Source: Gammaproteobacteria bacterium UBA4421 (lineage in GTDB: Bacteria > Pseudomonadota > Gammaproteobacteria > Pseudomonadales > Azotimanducaceae). Taken from it: a DNA stretch of 64,000 nt. The DNA is taken from contig DGQF01000022.1 of NCBI GenBank assembly GCA_002389675.1, positions 53,415-117,414 on the forward strand, written 5' to 3'. This document shows positions 24,996 through 32,906 of the stretch, one piece after another. The translations under genes and the position numbers were made by a program. The notes under the pieces were generated by a model. It was not told the origin of the DNA. It worked only from the letters and a program-made list of their open reading frames with translations, and did not search any database. Within the stretch, counting starts at the first letter, position 1; each line of letters starts with the position of its first letter.

Positions 24996-26190
24996 CATGC
25001 GCTCTGACTTTCCAATATTATCGCGACAGCAAAATGGACAAGAAATTGTTTATCTCGACAATGCGGCGACGACTCAAAAACCCGAAGCCGTGATCGATGC
25101 CATAAGCAATTACTATCGCATGCATAACGCAAACGTACATCGTGCTGCTCACCGCCTTGCTGAGGAGGCAACAGCCCTGCTGGAGGAGGCACGCCAGCTT
25201 ACCCAAAGCTTTATCGGGGCGGAACGCGTTGAAGAAATTATTTTCACCCGCGGCGCGACCGAAGCTATTAATCTTGTCACACAGATCCTCGATGGCCGCC
25301 TGAATGCGGGTGATCAAATCTTACTTACCGAATTAGAGCATCATTCCAATATTGTGCCCTGGCAGATGCTGGCAAAACGCTGCGGCGCGTCCATCGAAGC
25401 GGTTAAGGTCACACCAGATGGTGAGCTGGACATCGCAGACTTTTATCAAAAACTGAGTTCCAAAACAAAAATATTCAGCTGCAACCACGTGTCGAACGCC
25501 TTAGGTACCGTCAACCCGGTCACCGAGCTGGTTCAGGCCGCACGTTCAGCTGGAGCGATTACGTTAGTCGACGGTGCACAAGCCACGTTACATCAACACT
25601 TGGATATGCAGGCATTAGGCTGTGATTTTTACACCTTCTCTGGTCATAAGATGTACGCCCCGACCGGCATCGGCGTGCTGTATGGTCGCGCCGAACTGTT
25701 AGAGACGTTGCCACCTTGGCACGGTGGTGGCGAAATGATCGAACAAGTTACTATGACAACCAGTACTTACCAAAAAGCGCCTTATAAATTCGAAGCCGGC
25801 ACTCCCAATATATGCGGCGCTGTCGGTTTAGGTGCAGCAATAAAGTACTTGCGTCAATTACCCATCAACGACCTCGTTGCCGACGAAAACCGCATCCTGG
25901 CAGAGACCATTGGGGAAATGCAGGATCTGCCGAATATTCAGCTGATCGGCACACCCAAAAACCGCAGCGCAGTTATTTCATTTGTGGTGAACGGCGCGCA
26001 CCACCACGATGTGGGCACCTTACTCAATGAACAGGGTGTTGCCGTTCGAACGGGACATCATTGCGCAATGCCATTGATGCAAGCATTACAGATACCTGGA
26101 ACCGTCCGTGCCTCGTTTAGTTTATATAATACAAAAGCTGACGCGGATCGTTTTATTGCAGCGCTGCAAAAGACAATCACCTTTTTATGA
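24988..26190 (+). CDS. sufS: Cysteine desulfurase SufS
   Basis: 400-residue group II PLP-dependent cysteine desulfurase that supplies sulfur to SufE. It has YLDNAATTQKP, the PLP lysine in TFSGHKMYAPTGIG and the active-site cysteine in RTGHHCAMPLMQ. An in-frame ATG at 24952 exists, but 24988 with AAGG and AGGA upstream matches the family N-terminus (MRSDFPIL) and overlaps sufD by only eight bases. The stop overlaps the next start as ATGA. Confidence 0.96.
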   Translation: MRDMRSDFPILSRQQNGQEIVYLDNAATTQKPEAVIDAISNYYRMHNANVHRAAHRLAEEATALLEEARQLTQSFIGAERVEEIIFTRGATEAINLVTQILDGRLNAGDQILLTELEHHSNIVPWQMLAKRCGASIEAVKVTPDGELDIADFYQKLSSKTKIFSCNHVSNALGTVNPVTELVQAARSAGAITLVDGAQATLHQHLDMQALGCDFYTFSGHKMYAPTGIGVLYGRAELLETLPPWHGGGEMIEQVTMTTSTYQKAPYKFEAGTPNICGAVGLGAAIKYLRQLPINDLVADENRILAETIGEMQDLPNIQLIGTPKNRSAVISFVVNGAHHHDVGTLLNEQGVAVRTGHHCAMPLMQALQIPGTVRASFSLYNTKADADRFIAALQKTITFL

Positions 26191-26648
26191 CTGAACTTCA
26201 GCTCAAAATAGACGACTCACGGAGTGATCGCATGAACGAGAAAGCCAACATTACGCTGACTGCATCTGCCAAGTCACACATTTTACGCCAACTTGAACTC
26301 ACCCAAGCGACCTACCTCAGACTCGGCGTTAAAGAGAGCGGCTGCAATGGCTTTATGTATATGTTGGATTTCTTAGAAACCCCTGCACCCGGTGACAGCT
26401 GTTTTGACTTTGGCAGTGACGTTCGAGTCTGTGTTAGCGCTGATCACTTAACTATGGTTGAAGGCACCGAAGTGGATATGATTACCGAGGGGCTCAACTC
26501 AGCACTGGTATTCAAAAACCCAAATGCCACCAGTTACTGCGGTTGCGGAGAAAGCTTTGCTGTTGCCAGCAATCCGCAGGACGCGGCGATCGATAAGGAC
26601 AAGGACAACCCGCTCGATCAATTGGCTACCGATATCGGGCGGAAGTAA
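26187..26648 (+). CDS. sufA: A-type Fe-S carrier, SufA-like
   Basis: 153-residue HesB/IscA-family protein that carries clusters from SufBCD to target proteins. The three cluster-ligand cysteines are present: SGCNGF and the pair in YCGCGESF. A C-terminal tail of about 25 charged residues is extra compared with E. coli SufA. Two starts are plausible: ATG 26187, coupled to the sufS stop, and ATG 26232, which has GGAG seven to eight bases upstream and gives a more usual length. The name rests on the position in the suf operon; ErpA-type function is also possible. Confidence 0.88.
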   Translation: MTELQLKIDDSRSDRMNEKANITLTASAKSHILRQLELTQATYLRLGVKESGCNGFMYMLDFLETPAPGDSCFDFGSDVRVCVSADHLTMVEGTEVDMITEGLNSALVFKNPNATSYCGCGESFAVASNPQDAAIDKDKDNPLDQLATDIGRK

Positions 26649-26650
26649 CC

Positions 26651-27178
26651 ATGGACCGACGAATTGTCACCACAACTCGGGCATGCAACGCTAGACTGGT
26701 GCCAACGGGCGACCCAATTACAATCCCCGCCGCGAGCTTCATCACCCTCACACAAACACTCGGCGGCACATTTACTGTTGTTGTGGAAGGGAATATGGCG
26801 CGCATCGCCGGACAGGATGCCGACGCTCTGGGCTTGACAAAAATAGAGCTTGAATTTGCTACGCCTAATGCTGATGGCAGCATCAACAGAGCTGATGTCG
26901 AGACGGCCCTGAACAGTGTTTATGACCCTGAGATACCCGTAAGTATTGCCGACCTTGGGTTAATTTATGGGCTGGACATTTCATCTGGTCACGTTGCAAT
27001 CACCATGACACTAACCGCCCCTGGATGCGGCATGGGGCCCGTATTAGTCGCCGAAGTCGAGGATCGCGTCGCACAGGTCCCCGGCGTGGAGTCGGTAAAC
27101 ATTGAGTTAGTCTTTGATCCGCCGTGGTCTCGCGAAATGATGAGTGAAGCCGCGCAACTAGAGCTGGGGGTATTCTAA
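26651..27178 (+). CDS. sufT: Fe-S maturation factor SufT (MIP18/DUF59)
   Basis: 175 residues. The C-terminal half is a MIP18/DUF59 domain with VYDPEIPVSIADLGLIYGL and LTAPGCGMGPVL, containing the family cysteine. The N-terminal half (residues about 1-75, with FTVVVEGNMARIAGQDADALGL) is the extension that defines SufT rather than stand-alone MIP18 proteins. SufT helps mature Fe-S proteins in other bacteria. It starts two bases after the sufA stop and is followed directly by sufE. Confidence 0.92.
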   Translation: MDRRIVTTTRACNARLVPTGDPITIPAASFITLTQTLGGTFTVVVEGNMARIAGQDADALGLTKIELEFATPNADGSINRADVETALNSVYDPEIPVSIADLGLIYGLDISSGHVAITMTLTAPGCGMGPVLVAEVEDRVAQVPGVESVNIELVFDPPWSREMMSEAAQLELGVF

Positions 27179-27601
27179 ATGACAGATCTAGAAGAACTTA
27201 GAACAACCTTTGAGTTTTTTGACGACTGGGAGGACAAATACCGCTTTGTCATAGATCTTGGCAAAGAGTTGGATGACCTCCCAGACGCAGACAAAACTGA
27301 TCAAAATCTCATTCACGGATGTCAAAGCCAAGTCTGGTTCACCGCCGACCACAACGATGACGGCAGCTTGCACTTCAAGCTGGACAGTGACGCCTTTATT
27401 GTTCGCGGATTGATCGGGATAGTATTAATTGCACTTAACAATAAACCCGCTCAGGACATCGTCGAGTTTGATATGGATGCGCTATTCACCGAGCTTGAAT
27501 TGATTCAGCACTTGTCACAGACACGGGGCAACGGTCTGCGCGCCATGATCGCTCGCATCAAATCCGTTAGCCATGCTTACCTCAATCCTGAACCGATCTA
27601 G
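27179..27601 (+). CDS. sufE: Sulfur acceptor SufE
   Basis: 140-residue SufE-family protein that accepts persulfide sulfur from SufS and passes it to SufB. The active-site cysteine is in LIHGCQSQVW, and RGLIGIVLIALNNK forms the conserved helix behind it. The ATG directly follows the sufT stop and a GGGGG run about ten bases upstream may act as ribosome site. It closes the suf operon; its end overlaps the convergent glycosyltransferase gene by four bases. Confidence 0.96.
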   Translation: MTDLEELRTTFEFFDDWEDKYRFVIDLGKELDDLPDADKTDQNLIHGCQSQVWFTADHNDDGSLHFKLDSDAFIVRGLIGIVLIALNNKPAQDIVEFDMDALFTELELIQHLSQTRGNGLRAMIARIKSVSHAYLNPEPI

Positions 27602-28206
27602 CTTTTCCACTTTTGATAGCGCGCCCAATCAGCAGGATCATCAACATCCCAAATTGTTGGCAACGTGATTAAGTCCAAAGCCGACTCCGCCACCCGCGCC
27701 TTAGTTTGGCTAAAAACCGCATCACTACCCCAATCGATGTGTGCAAATAGTTGCGGGCACTCACGTGAAACACCAATAAAGCCATAGCCTCCATCTTCCG
27801 CGGGGCCAACGGCCACATCACACCCGCTGAGCGCCTGAAATCCTCTTTCCACGTAGGCTTGATCAATGCTCGGACAATCTGTTCCCACCAGAGCGGCAAG
27901 GTCGCAGCCATGTATCAACATATGGGCTAGGATAGCGTGCATTTTTTGCCCAAGGTCTCCTGCAGGCTGCTCGCACAAGGCAACCTGGAACGTATTTGCC
28001 CACTGTCGGGCCTGAGCATCAATTTCTGTCACCCAAAGCGAAGTATCGATATTGGGCATTTGAGTGAGACGTGAAAGCGTGTCTTCAACCAGCTGAATAT
28101 GAGCACGCATTGCCCCTGCATGGCCCAAAGCTGTCGCCAAACGCGTTTTTGTTTTGTATGCACGCGGCGTGCGCGCCATCACCGCCAAAGCATATCGCTG
28201 GGTCAT
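27598..28206 (-). CDS. TIGR04282-family glycosyltransferase (DUF2064)
   Basis: 202-residue nucleotidyl/glycosyltransferase-like protein. It has the family pattern AVMARTPRAYKTKTRLA at the N-terminus, LVGTDCPSID in the middle and VGPAEDGGYGFIGV, the site that resembles CofC/MobA-type nucleotide binding. The family is annotated as arsenosugar biosynthesis transferase because of its neighbours in some genomes; no arsM or radical-SAM partner is present here, so that role is doubtful. It overlaps the next gene by four bases and pairs with it as usual. Confidence 0.85.
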   Translation of the reverse strand: MTQRYALAVMARTPRAYKTKTRLATALGHAGAMRAHIQLVEDTLSRLTQMPNIDTSLWVTEIDAQARQWANTFQVALCEQPAGDLGQKMHAILAHMLIHGCDLAALVGTDCPSIDQAYVERGFQALSGCDVAVGPAEDGGYGFIGVSRECPQLFAHIDWGSDAVFSQTKARVAESALDLITLPTIWDVDDPADWARYQKWKS

Positions 28207-28883
28207 GATTTCTTAGAATAGTAACCTTCAAACAGTGTATGAGCATCCGCGCCTAAGAAATAGCGCAACCTGTACCACCACATCTGTAAAATGGTTCTTA
28301 TGGTACCGCGCCTCAACCAACGCCTGGGCGAAGTCAGGACCGTTTCAGAGCGGGCAAGAAAAGGAAAACGGGCTTTTTTTAGCTGGCGGCTAACCTCGAT
28401 ATCCTCCATGAGCGGTTGAGCGGGAAATCCACCAATGGCGACGAGCTGAGGCACTGCAAAAAACATTCCTTGATCCCCCGTGCATATTTTCGTTAATCGG
28501 GAGCGCAGATTCATCATAAACGCGACAAGTCTCAACTGAGGAATCGCCACACAGAAACGTCCCCAGCCATGTTGTGTGGTGTGCGTAAGCGACTGCATAA
28601 ATACAAAAGCTTCTTCACTAGGCAAACTGTCGGCGTGTAAGACCCACACCCAAGGGGTCTGGACCTCCGCAATTGCCAAAGCAATTTGTTGCCCCCGACC
28701 GGCGCTGCTGGGCAGGTACCGCACCTCATATCCGCTGGCATCGACGATCCCGCGGGTCATCGGCGACGATGCGCCATCCACTACAACAACCGAAAATCCG
28801 CGGTGTTTAAGTTGTCGCAACAGTGCGCTCAGTGCTTTGTCATCCGCGTATACAGGGATCACAACACTCAAATGTTCAGACAT
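28203..28883 (-). CDS. TIGR04283-family glycosyltransferase (GT2)
   Basis: 226-residue GT-A glycosyltransferase. The N-terminal SVVIPVYADDKALSALL, the DG pair in VVVDGASS, and the VLHADSLP metal site place it in family GT2; MEDIEVSRQLKK is the ED-type catalytic segment. The ATG at 28883 is chosen over one at 28904 because GGGAGGT lies five bases before it. The C-terminus has a basic-aromatic segment that may touch the membrane. It is the partner of the TIGR04282 protein; the acceptor is unknown. Confidence 0.87.
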   Translation of the reverse strand: MSEHLSVVIPVYADDKALSALLRQLKHRGFSVVVVDGASSPMTRGIVDASGYEVRYLPSSAGRGQQIALAIAEVQTPWVWVLHADSLPSEEAFVFMQSLTHTTQHGWGRFCVAIPQLRLVAFMMNLRSRLTKICTGDQGMFFAVPQLVAIGGFPAQPLMEDIEVSRQLKKARFPFLARSETVLTSPRRWLRRGTIRTILQMWWYRLRYFLGADAHTLFEGYYSKKS

Positions 28884-28936
28884 AGCGCACCTCCCAAGCA
28901 ACAAACGTCTGCGCCCGTGGGAGGGGTCCGAGGGCT

Positions 28937-29272
28937 TTAACCCGCCAGCACATCGCAGACTTTAACGCCAGTGTAATCTAGCTGCACCCGATCCCATATA
29001 CGCACCTCTCGACAATTGTGTGCCCCCTCTGCGGGAGGTTCAAAACGCAAGGGCCGCTTACGCGGCAACTGTTCGCCAGGCGGCTCAGGGCATATGATAT
29101 CCAAGGCACAGACATTCCCCTGCACCCGCGCATCATCTAACGATTTACAGAGCGTCTTCGCAACACCCTCGACACACAAGCATCCACAATTGGCATATTG
29201 CGTCAGATCCGAAGGCGCAACATAAGCCATACCCGCCAACGGGTAAATTAACAACACAAGCAGTTTCAACAT
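28937..29272 (-). CDS. Cysteine-rich secreted protein
   Basis: 111 residues. A signal peptide (LKLLVLLIYPLAGMAY) is followed by a mature chain with nine cysteines in CGCLC, TLCKS, VCALDIIC, NCREV and VCDVL. The spacing suggests several disulfides or metal binding. I recognise no family. It lies just upstream of the two glycosyltransferases and may be co-transcribed; the gap of 53 bases at 28884-28936 holds no terminator that I can see. Confidence 0.6.
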   Translation of the reverse strand: MLKLLVLLIYPLAGMAYVAPSDLTQYANCGCLCVEGVAKTLCKSLDDARVQGNVCALDIICPEPPGEQLPRKRPLRFEPPAEGAHNCREVRIWDRVQLDYTGVKVCDVLAG

Positions 29273-29437
29273 GATTTCTATCCATACAGGTTCAGATCAA
29301 TTTTAGCGCTTGGACTGATTCCCGATGTAAGCCGCCACGGGTAATGCTGTCCGTATAAAAATCCACCCAAGGTAGGCTTTTTCATGTTAATTTTTAGTTT
29401 TGTAATTTAAGCCTAATTAAGCGCAATAGGAGATATT

Positions 29438-31126
29438 TTGTACGCTGATTATCAAGACGTTTGGAAGACCTTAACTGCACCCGGCGGTGACTTTGAAATT
29501 GTCACTCAGGAACTGCGCGGATACCCCATACGTGCCTACGCAAACGCGCCACACAGCCTGCGCGACGTATTTTTAAGCTCAGCTCAGTACGCAGATCGCG
29601 ATTACCTCATTTTCAACGAAGAGCGACTCACGTATACACAAGCACACGATCAGGTCAGAAGCATTGGGCTATGGTTAATCAGCAGAAACGTTCAACCCGG
29701 CGACCGGGTGGCTATCGCCATGCGCAACTATCCTGAATGGCTTCTAGCCTACTGGGCAACGTTATCAATCGGCGCGACAGTTGTTGGCATGAACGCATGG
29801 TGGACATCACCCGAAATGGCCTACGCGCTCAATGATGCAAAACCCAAAGTTATCGTCGTTGACCAAGAGCGCTTTGAGCGAATCCAAGCCCTACCAAATC
29901 GCAACAGTCTCGAAATTGTCGGCGTTAGGCTCAAACAAGTAGCCGCTGACGTCACACCATGGTCCGAATTAACCGCTTGTGCAGGCCAATTGCCTTCAAT
30001 CGACATCGATCCAGATGATGATGCCTGCATTTTTTATACCTCTGGCACCACTGGGAACCCCAAGGGAGCAGAACTAACCCATCGCGGCTGTGTCAATAAC
30101 GTCTGGTCTTTAATGTTTGCGGCTGCTCTACAAAGAACCCTCGCTGAGCGCAAAGGGCTTATAGAACCGGACGCGGAGCCCCCTGTGCCCGCATCATTAA
30201 TCACCACCCCCCTGTTTCACGTGACCGCAAATAACTGCGTTGCACAAGGCACCACCCTCGGGGGTGGAAAATTAGTACATATGTATAAATGGGACGCCGG
30301 AGAAGCATTAACCCTCATCGAAAAAGAGCAAATTACCGCAATGAGCGGGGTTCCCGTTATGTCCCGTGAAGTCATCGCGCACCCTAATTTCAGTAAAACC
30401 GACACCTCCAGCCTCATAACGCTGGGCGGTGGCGGCGCTCAACTACAGCCTGATCTGGTCAATAAAATAGACCAGACCGTTGCCACAGCGCGACCCAACA
30501 CGGGCTACGGTATGACAGAAACGTGCGGCATCATTACCTCAATTAGCGGTGACGTTTTCATTGACAAGCCCGCAAGTTGCGGGCCTGCCATGCCCTGTTA
30601 TGAGATTAAGATCGTCGACACTGAAGGTAATGAAGTGGCATCCGGGCAGCCTGGTGAACTGACTGTCAGAGGGGCTCAGGTGATCAAAGGTTATATCAAC
30701 CGTCCAGAGGCAACCGCAGATTCCATTAAAGATGGCTGGTTATATACCGGCGACATTGCACGCCAGGATGAAGATGGGTTTCTTTTCATCGTTGACCGCA
30801 TCAAAGACATGGTCCTGCGCGGAGGGGAGAATATTTATTGTGCAGAAGTTGAAAGTGCGCTTTTTGAACACCCCGACGTCGCTGAATGTTCTGTCTTTGG
30901 GGTACCCGATGACCGTCTCGGTGAAGAGGTTGGCGTCGCCATTTACTTAAAACCTGATAAGTCGCAAGACGCCCAAGCATTGCGCAACCACCTCAAACCG
31001 CTGATCGCGTCACTCAAAATCCCAAGATATATCTGGTTTACCGATGCACCGCTGCCTCGAAATGCTTCAGGAAAATTTCTCAAACGCGCTTTACGCGAGG
31101 CCCTGCCTCTGGAGGAAGCTCGTTAG
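29438..31126 (+). CDS. Long-chain fatty-acid-CoA ligase-like protein
   Basis: 562-residue adenylate-forming enzyme. Core motifs are FYTSGTTGNPKGAELTHRG, TGYGMTETCG, GWLYTGDIARQDEDGF, DRIKDMVLRGGENIY and the C-terminal lysine in RNASGKFLKR, so it should be active. It starts at a TTG supported by AGGAG five bases upstream; no ATG fits the N-terminus. The 165 bases before it (29273-29437) are AT-rich and hold the promoter but no gene. It is alone on this strand and convergent with the malonyl-CoA synthetase gene. Confidence 0.88.
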   Translation: MYADYQDVWKTLTAPGGDFEIVTQELRGYPIRAYANAPHSLRDVFLSSAQYADRDYLIFNEERLTYTQAHDQVRSIGLWLISRNVQPGDRVAIAMRNYPEWLLAYWATLSIGATVVGMNAWWTSPEMAYALNDAKPKVIVVDQERFERIQALPNRNSLEIVGVRLKQVAADVTPWSELTACAGQLPSIDIDPDDDACIFYTSGTTGNPKGAELTHRGCVNNVWSLMFAAALQRTLAERKGLIEPDAEPPVPASLITTPLFHVTANNCVAQGTTLGGGKLVHMYKWDAGEALTLIEKEQITAMSGVPVMSREVIAHPNFSKTDTSSLITLGGGGAQLQPDLVNKIDQTVATARPNTGYGMTETCGIITSISGDVFIDKPASCGPAMPCYEIKIVDTEGNEVASGQPGELTVRGAQVIKGYINRPEATADSIKDGWLYTGDIARQDEDGFLFIVDRIKDMVLRGGENIYCAEVESALFEHPDVAECSVFGVPDDRLGEEVGVAIYLKPDKSQDAQALRNHLKPLIASLKIPRYIWFTDAPLPRNASGKFLKRALREALPLEEAR

Positions 31127-31136
31127 GCTAATGGTT

Positions 31137-32618
31137 TTAAAGATTGTCCAGCACCTGTTTAAACTGATCGCGCAACAAATTCTTCTGCACCTTTCCCATG
31201 GCGTTGCGCGGTAGGCTGGACACATTGACCACCGTTTTAGGCTGTTTAAAACGAGCCAGCTCGTCTTTCAGCGCCAAGTTGACTTGATCCAGCGTCACGT
31301 CTTCTGCGCAGGGCACCACGATTGCAACAACCGCCTCACCAAAATCAGCGTGGGGTACGCCAATGACCGCGCTCTCGCTGACGTGAGGTAGCTCGTCCAG
31401 TAAACGTTCAACTTCCTTGGGATAAACGTTGAAGCCACCGGAGATGATCATATCTTTAGATCGCCCGACAATCGATAAACGACCTTCTTGATCGACACTA
31501 CCCAAATCGCCGGTAATAAAATGGCCATCTTGGCGAAATTCTGATCGCGTTTTTTCTGGCATATTCCAATAACCGCGGAAAACACTCGGTCCGCGCACTT
31601 CTATTGAGCCAACCTCTCCGGCGGGCAGTTCAACCCCCTCTTCATTTGTAATACGCAAACTAAGACCTGTCAGCGGAAAACCCACAGTGCCCGCGACGCG
31701 CTCACCTGCCAGGGGATTGGTTGTATTGATAATGGTTTCGCTCATACCATAGCGCTCTAATATCGAATGTCCCGTGCGCGCTTGCCATTGCAAGAAAACC
31801 TGCTCCGTTAGGGGTGCAGAACCACAGATAAAAACCCGCAAGCGACTTAAATTTCCCTCGGGAAAATCCGGCTGCAGCAACAATCGAGCGTAAAAGGTCG
31901 GAACACCCATCATCACCGTGCACTCAGGCAGGGCGGCCATCACCGATTCCGTGCTGAACTTTGCCAGCCAAATCATTGGCGTACCAGTTAACAGAGCACA
32001 ATGGCTGGCAATAAATAGCCCATGAACATGGAAAATAGGCAATGCGTGAAGCAGCACGTCATCACTACGCCACCCCCAAGACTCACACAACCGATGGGCG
32101 TTTGTAGACAGATTGCCATGCGTCAACATTGCACCCTTGGATCGGCCAGTGGTTCCCGAGGTGTAGAGTATGGCGGCTAGATCATCAGCGGCGCGTTCGA
32201 CAATAGTTAGATCAGGGGTTTTCTGAGGCAACGCCTCCATTAACCCTCCGCGTCCGTCTTTACTTAAGGTCAAACTCGGCACAGATTTGTGTTCAGTCTG
32301 ACCAACAAACAACGCCGGCTGAGCATCGGCTAGAAAATAATCCAGCTCAGCTGCTGTGTAGGCGGTGTTTAACGGCACATAGACGCCGCCAACGCTCAGT
32401 GTCGCTAGATACAATGCCAAGTTTTGTGGCGACTTCTCAACCTGAACCACCAACCGATCTCCAGGAACAAGCCCCTCTGCCACCAGGGTATGCGCGATTT
32501 TTGCCACAAGATCCCTAATATCCTGATAACGCCAAGTATCCCCTGCAGGTATACGCAGACAATCTTTAGTGGCCTGCGCTACAAAGACAGTGTCGAGTTC
32601 CGCATATAGGTTGGTCAT
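31137..32618 (-). CDS. matB: Malonyl-CoA synthetase MatB-like
   Basis: 493-residue adenylate-forming ligase. Beyond the general motifs (LYTSGTTGRSKGAMLTHGN, DRLSIVG-like hinge, MGKVQKNLL with catalytic lysine) it has the MatB signatures IFHVHGL, CGSAPLTEQVF, ERYGMSETII and GTVGFPLTGLSLR, which differ from fatty-acyl ligases. It would make malonyl-CoA from malonate and CoA, feeding fatty-acid synthesis. No malonyl-CoA decarboxylase is nearby. Its start lies 288 bases from aroA, with a candidate small RNA between. Confidence 0.82.
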   Translation of the reverse strand: MTNLYAELDTVFVAQATKDCLRIPAGDTWRYQDIRDLVAKIAHTLVAEGLVPGDRLVVQVEKSPQNLALYLATLSVGGVYVPLNTAYTAAELDYFLADAQPALFVGQTEHKSVPSLTLSKDGRGGLMEALPQKTPDLTIVERAADDLAAILYTSGTTGRSKGAMLTHGNLSTNAHRLCESWGWRSDDVLLHALPIFHVHGLFIASHCALLTGTPMIWLAKFSTESVMAALPECTVMMGVPTFYARLLLQPDFPEGNLSRLRVFICGSAPLTEQVFLQWQARTGHSILERYGMSETIINTTNPLAGERVAGTVGFPLTGLSLRITNEEGVELPAGEVGSIEVRGPSVFRGYWNMPEKTRSEFRQDGHFITGDLGSVDQEGRLSIVGRSKDMIISGGFNVYPKEVERLLDELPHVSESAVIGVPHADFGEAVVAIVVPCAEDVTLDQVNLALKDELARFKQPKTVVNVSSLPRNAMGKVQKNLLRDQFKQVLDNL

Positions 32619-32719
32619 AAATTCCTCCGAGCTAAGCGCGCCAGTATACCCAGTACCACCGGCAATCGAGAGACTTTACAATCAGTTTAGCCTTTACAAG
32701 CCGAATACTTGCGTCATGC

Positions 32720-32845
32720 TAATTGACCTGTTAATGTGCGCGGCCGGTTTGCGGCAGGCTAAAAAAGCCGCCCATCCGCTGTTTTTTAATTCCCGCAACA
32801 ATAATAATTATGGGAATTTTGAGCCGCCTTCTAGGCGGCTTTTTG
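32720..32845 (+). ncRNA. Candidate Hfq-type small RNA (or structured leader) ending in a terminator
   Basis: The 32619-32906 gap holds no protein gene but is strongly structured on the + strand. GCGGC (32751-32755) can pair with GCCGC (32767-32771). ATTCCC near 32789 pairs with GGGAAT near 32812 around an open loop with four A-R-N triplets (32797-32808), the pattern bound by the distal face of Hfq. A perfect terminator follows. A TTTACA around 32692 with ATGCTA 17 bases later could be the promoter. The 5' end is a guess. It might instead be an aroA leader, since AAAAAAGCCGCC (32761-32772) can compete for the terminator's GGCGGC arm. Confidence 0.45.
32822..32845 (+). terminator. Rho-independent terminator upstream of aroA
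   Basis: Perfect seven-pair stem AGCCGCC (32822-32828) and GGCGGCT (32834-32840) around TTCTA, followed by five T. The T tract is on the + strand, while the nearest complete + gene upstream ends at 31126 with an opposing gene in between. It therefore most likely ends a short transcript starting within 32640-32760 or attenuates an aroA leader. Confidence 0.85.
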
Positions 32846-32906
32846 TTTTGGAGCATAATATTTAGATATGCTCATCACTGAAACATAATCTACCTGCTGA
32901 GCTACC

